Source: Pseudomonas extremorientalis
GTDB lineage: Bacteria; Pseudomonadota; Gammaproteobacteria; Pseudomonadales; Pseudomonadaceae
Assembly (NCBI RefSeq): GCF_001870465.1
Contig: NZ_MDGK01000052.1
Span: 124,001-188,000, forward strand
DNA length: 64,000 nucleotides
Direction: 5' to 3'
How positions within the stretch are numbered: the stretch's first letter is position 1; each line of letters starts with the position of its first letter. The notes under the pieces are model-generated. The model was not told where the DNA came from. It was given only the letters and a program-made list of their open reading frames with translations, and searched no databases. Shown here in pieces: positions 61,013-64,000 of the stretch. The position numbers and the translations under genes were made by a program.

Positions 61013-61565
61013 CGAGATCCAAGTCGAAGGCGAAGAACTGCCGCACCTGTTGCTGGTAGATGACGATGCCACCTTTACCCGCGTGATGGCGCGCGCCATG
61101 AGCCGTCGCGGTTTCCGCGTCAGCACCGCTGGCTCCGCCGAAGAGGGCCTGACCATCGCCCAGGCCGACCTGCCGGACTACGCCGCGCTCGACCTGAAGA
61201 TGGACGGCGATTCCGGCCTGGTGCTGCTGCCCAAGCTGCTGGAACTCGACCCGGAAATGCGCGTGGTGATCCTCACCGGTTACTCCAGCATTGCCACCGC
61301 CGTCGAGGCGATCAAGCGCGGTGCCTGCAACTACCTGTGCAAGCCGGCGGACGCCGACGATGTGCTGGCCGCCTTGCTCTCCGAACACGCCGACCTCGAC
61401 ACCCTGGTGCCGGAAAACCCGATGTCGGTGGACCGCCTGCAATGGGAGCACATCCAGCGCGTGCTGACCGAGCACGAAGGCAATATCTCCGCCACCGCTC
61501 GCGCCCTGGGCATGCACCGCCGTACCTTGCAGCGCAAGTTGCAGAAGCGTCCGGTACGGCGTTGA
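61005..61565 (+). CDS. roxR: Response regulator RoxR (RegA/PrrA family)
   Basis: A 186-residue two-domain regulator. It has a receiver with acidic pocket VDDD (19-21) and phospho-acceptor Asp63 (ALDLKMDGDSG), followed by a Fis-type helix-turn-helix at the C-terminus (GNISATARALGMHRRTLQRKL). The short linker and the single HTH are those of RegA/ActR/PrrA proteins. ATG 61005 follows CGAGGAG and overlaps roxS, so the two are coupled. A terminator follows directly. Confidence 0.95.
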   Translation: MSDEIQVEGEELPHLLLVDDDATFTRVMARAMSRRGFRVSTAGSAEEGLTIAQADLPDYAALDLKMDGDSGLVLLPKLLELDPEMRVVILTGYSSIATAVEAIKRGACNYLCKPADADDVLAALLSEHADLDTLVPENPMSVDRLQWEHIQRVLTEHEGNISATARALGMHRRTLQRKLQKRPVRR

Positions 61566-61578
61566 GCAATGCTGGATC

Positions 61579-61606
61579 AAAAAAGCCCGGACTTTCCGGG
61601 CTTTTT
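61579..61606. terminator. Bidirectional terminator between roxR and the toxin-like gene
   Basis: A 10-bp stem AAAAGCCCGG / CCGGGCTTTT with ACTTT loop lies between convergent stop codons and is flanked by A- and T-runs. Confidence 0.92.
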
Positions 61607-61624
61607 CTTCGCCAGAGTGGTTAC

Positions 61625-64000
61625 TCAGTAGGGAAAGGCAACACGGCCGTCGAACAGGTTATAGCGCTGATCCGGCAACTTGGCCGGGGCTTTGAAGGAT
61701 ACATACAAAATACCGTCTTTTATCTTGGCAGCGCTCACTTGGAGTGAGGCTTGCGGTTCGATCGCAACGTGGTCAGGGAGGATGCTGCTGGAGAGGTTCT
61801 TTTTGGCAATCGACTCATCGAAGATATAAATTACCGGTTGGCGGTTTTTTGCGGGCAGCGTGTCTTTTGCCCAGGTTGCCCAGCCCTTGGCGTTGAAGGC
61901 CTGGGTTGACGCCGATTGGATGCCGCTGTCCCTGAATACTCTGCCAACACCGTTTTTGAGTTTGTCAGCGCCCTCCGATGTAACAAAGGCGTAGCGAAAG
62001 GCCTTGCCGCTGTATTCGGCTTGTTCATCCAGGTCGGACAGGAATTCGCTCACATTCGGTGGGTACTTGCTTGGATCGGCCTCCGTGCGAAGGATTTCAT
62101 TGATTTCGCCCGAACCGGCTTCGGTGTACTCATTCAGGCTCTCGTAATCTTCAGCCCTGGACGTCTGCGTCAAGCGGGTCAACTCGTCCAGCACCCGCTC
62201 GCGCTCTGCGCTACTCAGTGCATTTTCGTCTTTGTCTATCCGGCTGATGTCTTGCGCAAGTTGAGCTTTGGCAGAGGAGTTACTGGCATTCCATGGGAAA
62301 TTTATACCTGCGCCTTTGTCCAGTTGTACCCAAATGCCCTCCTTGTCGAGATGCACAGTCATGATCGATTGTCTGGAGGTGGGGTCAATAATTTCGGCGT
62401 AGTGATCGGTGAGTTTAAAATTGCTTTTGAGTTCATATACCCGTTCTATCTCCGAATGATCGGTGTGTCGAATGAACCACCGGTCCAGGCCGTCGGCGTC
62501 ACGGAGGTGATAGATGTTGTTGGCGTTCTTCGTTGCGTGCTCTATAAGCCTTTCGCCGTCTTCGACGGCATGGGCGCTGATGTTGTTAGATTCAGAGGGG
62601 CGCAGGCGATTGGCGGCTTCGGTGGGTGCCGGCGTTGTCACGTCTTCGGTTGGAGGGCTGTTGGGTGCTTTTATAGCCTCGTCTGCCACCGCCGATTCAA
62701 TCGACGCCGTCCCGCTGTCGAGCTTGGATGCGCTGCCGGCGATACCGGGCACTGCATTGAGCACGCCAAACACGATCCGGTCGGTCCCGCGAGATTTGCC
62801 GTGGGCCAGATCATCGATACCGACGCCCACCTCTGTAATGCCGGCCCCTGTGTAGATCGCATCCAGCGCCAGGCCTACCTCCGGCATGACAAACGCCAAC
62901 GGGGTCAGCAGCAACGCTGTGGCAGTCGCGGCCTCTGCCAGTTTCAGTGCGGCGTCCTTGATTACATCGCCATCGGTAGTGATGTCGTGATCGGCGTCGG
63001 CGTAGGCGCGCTCTTTTTGACGCTGGGTCATGGCCTTGAACGGGTCGCCGTTCAGGGGCTCCAGAGCGATATAGCGCTGAGGATCCCAATCACTGAGTGA
63101 GGTAAAGCCCAGCGCATTGGGTTTTTGTGCTTCGGTCCAGCCACCCAGTCCCACGAGGGACTGCTTCACGCCGTCAGAAAAAAACTTGTCGTCCTGGTCG
63201 TTCTTGGTGAAGTGGTTAAGCAACGCCGTTCGCTTGATCGGGTCAGCCGCCTGGTCGGCCAGCCAGGTTTTCATGGCTTCGGGGTTATCAAACCTGTGCA
63301 GCGGTGATGAGTTGCCCGGAATATGCAGCAGGGTGGTTTTAATCGGTTTGCCGTGGCTGTCCAGGCGGGTCTTTTTGTCGATGATGTACAGCAGGTCGGT
63401 AGATACGTCGCCATTGATCGACAGTAGACCAACGTCGACGTCGGGGTCCTTGGCATACGGGGCTTCCAGGTTCTTGACACTGGTTTCAGACCAAGGCTTT
63501 CCAGGTTGAAGGCCCGATGCACGTAGGACCAGGCGGGTTTCTTCATTGCTCAGGCTACCGTCCTTTTGCTGTGCAAGGGCAGCTTGAACGAGGGCTATCT
63601 TGGTGAGTAGCTCGTAGGGTTTTTCATGGGTTGCCCAGAACGTGTCCAAGTAGGATTTGTAAGGCGTAATCAGCTCGGTTTCCCATACCAGATCCCGAAA
63701 TTGTTGTGGCGTAAGCGAGACCTTTGACGACAGATTCGGTACTGAGTCCTTTGAGGTGTCTGTGCCTCGAACGACGTACTCGTATGTCGGGTTCATGAGA
63801 TCGTGGGCCGTCTGGATGGCTGACACGAGAGGAAAGGAATGAAGAATATTCAACAGTCTTGAGGCTGTCGGGTGCGTCCGCGCCAGTCCGGTAGGCGATT
63901 CATCGTCATTGTTTTTCCTGCGTACGTTGGTCAGTGCGGCCTCGGTCAGGCTAATTTGGTTGAGTATCTTGCCATCCGGCGGTGCCGGTTTGGTGGTGTC
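61625..64000 (-). CDS. Large toxin-like protein, DUF6543/dermonecrotic-toxin type, with a C-terminal ART-like domain (partial, N-terminus outside window)
   Basis: The frame is open from 64000 to the stop at 61625, at least 790 codons, so the N-terminus is beyond the window; the TTG at 63853 is not a real start. A helical N-terminal part (LTPQQFRDLVWETEL, LTKIALVQAALAQQ) is followed by a hydrophobic stretch (ATALLLTPLAFVMPEVGLAL) and GTDRIVFGVLNAVPGIAGSA. These are typical of the large Pseudomonas proteins annotated as DUF6543 or dermonecrotic toxin. The last 170 residues contain SGEINEILR, AFRYAF (Arg, codon 61994-61996), SASTQAF and VAIEPQ (Glu, codon 61757-61759) in the order of an R-S-E ADP-ribosyltransferase. 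The position two before the Glu is Ala. Toxicity and target are inference. Confidence 0.65.
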   Translation of the reverse strand, partial: DTTKPAPPDGKILNQISLTEAALTNVRRKNNDDESPTGLARTHPTASRLLNILHSFPLVSAIQTAHDLMNPTYEYVVRGTDTSKDSVPNLSSKVSLTPQQFRDLVWETELITPYKSYLDTFWATHEKPYELLTKIALVQAALAQQKDGSLSNEETRLVLRASGLQPGKPWSETSVKNLEAPYAKDPDVDVGLLSINGDVSTDLLYIIDKKTRLDSHGKPIKTTLLHIPGNSSPLHRFDNPEAMKTWLADQAADPIKRTALLNHFTKNDQDDKFFSDGVKQSLVGLGGWTEAQKPNALGFTSLSDWDPQRYIALEPLNGDPFKAMTQRQKERAYADADHDITTDGDVIKDAALKLAEAATATALLLTPLAFVMPEVGLALDAIYTGAGITEVGVGIDDLAHGKSRGTDRIVFGVLNAVPGIAGSASKLDSGTASIESAVADEAIKAPNSPPTEDVTTPAPTEAANRLRPSESNNISAHAVEDGERLIEHATKNANNIYHLRDADGLDRWFIRHTDHSEIERVYELKSNFKLTDHYAEIIDPTSRQSIMTVHLDKEGIWVQLDKGAGINFPWNASNSSAKAQLAQDISRIDKDENALSSAERERVLDELTRLTQTSRAEDYESLNEYTEAGSGEINEILRTEADPSKYPPNVSEFLSDLDEQAEYSGKAFRYAFVTSEGADKLKNGVGRVFRDSGIQSASTQAFNAKGWATWAKDTLPAKNRQPVIYIFDESIAKKNLSSSILPDHVAIEPQASLQVSAAKIKDGILYVSFKAPAKLPDQRYNLFDGRVAFPY

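Overview
The window is a 64 kb chromosomal segment of a Pseudomonas, most likely of the P. fluorescens group. The evidence is GC-rich coding bias, family-typical proteins throughout (OprD porin, RoxSR, PiuABC, Pseudomonas-type SpeC, DUF1780, DUF3094) and scattered GTGGGAGGGGGC(T)TGCCCCC palindromes of the REP/REPIN kind. From memory, gene order follows in reverse the P. aeruginosa PAO1 stretch from about PA4545 (bamD) to PA4493 (roxR), with extra blocks inserted (fructose PTS, OpuC-type transporter, prfC) and a few genes missing. No insertion sequence, prophage or CRISPR array was seen.

Layout. 1-5.1 kb: bamD (cut by the window start), rluD-pgeF and clpB with a textbook heat-shock promoter. 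5.4-5.8 kb: tRNA-Asn, -Pro, -Lys and a second tRNA-Pro. 6.0-9.5 kb: NDH-2 and small conserved proteins. 9.3-14.4 kb: yacG-coaE-pilD-pilC in one translationally coupled operon, divergent from a type IV pilin, a Wzy-type membrane glycosyltransferase and tRNA-Thr; no pilB is present. 14.5-21.8 kb: nadC, a DUF1631 protein, ampD-ampE and a chemoreceptor. 21.9-29.8 kb: a CxxC membrane protein, a TatD-family hydrolase, Cra, and the divergent fruBKA fructose PTS operon with an exact Cra operator. 30-38.2 kb: PhoD-like phosphatase, then the PiuB reductase, PiuA TonB receptor and PiuC dioxygenase iron block, and a Sel1 protein. 38.2-45.2 kb: speC with a structured leader, a four-gene betaine/choline-type ABC operon and prfC. 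45.4-46.0 kb: two small secreted proteins. 46.1-58.7 kb: a dipeptide/oligopeptide uptake region with dppBCDF, four dppA-type binding proteins and an OprD-family porin. 58.8-61.6 kb: a SIMPL-domain protein and the RoxSR redox two-component system. 61.6-64.0 kb: the C-terminal part of a large toxin-like protein that runs off the window.

The segment is mostly conserved core genome. Its main themes are nutrient capture (peptides, fructose, betaine-type solutes, chelated iron), pilus and envelope maintenance, and respiratory sensing. The most unusual points are the type IV pilus cluster (no pilB, a pilin-linked glycosyltransferase, a tRNA-Thr without encoded CCA), the palindrome-rich fruB leader, the hairpin-bearing speC leader, the multiplied peptide-binding proteins with intercistronic stem-loops, and the toxin-like protein whose C-terminus resembles an ADP-ribosyltransferase fold.
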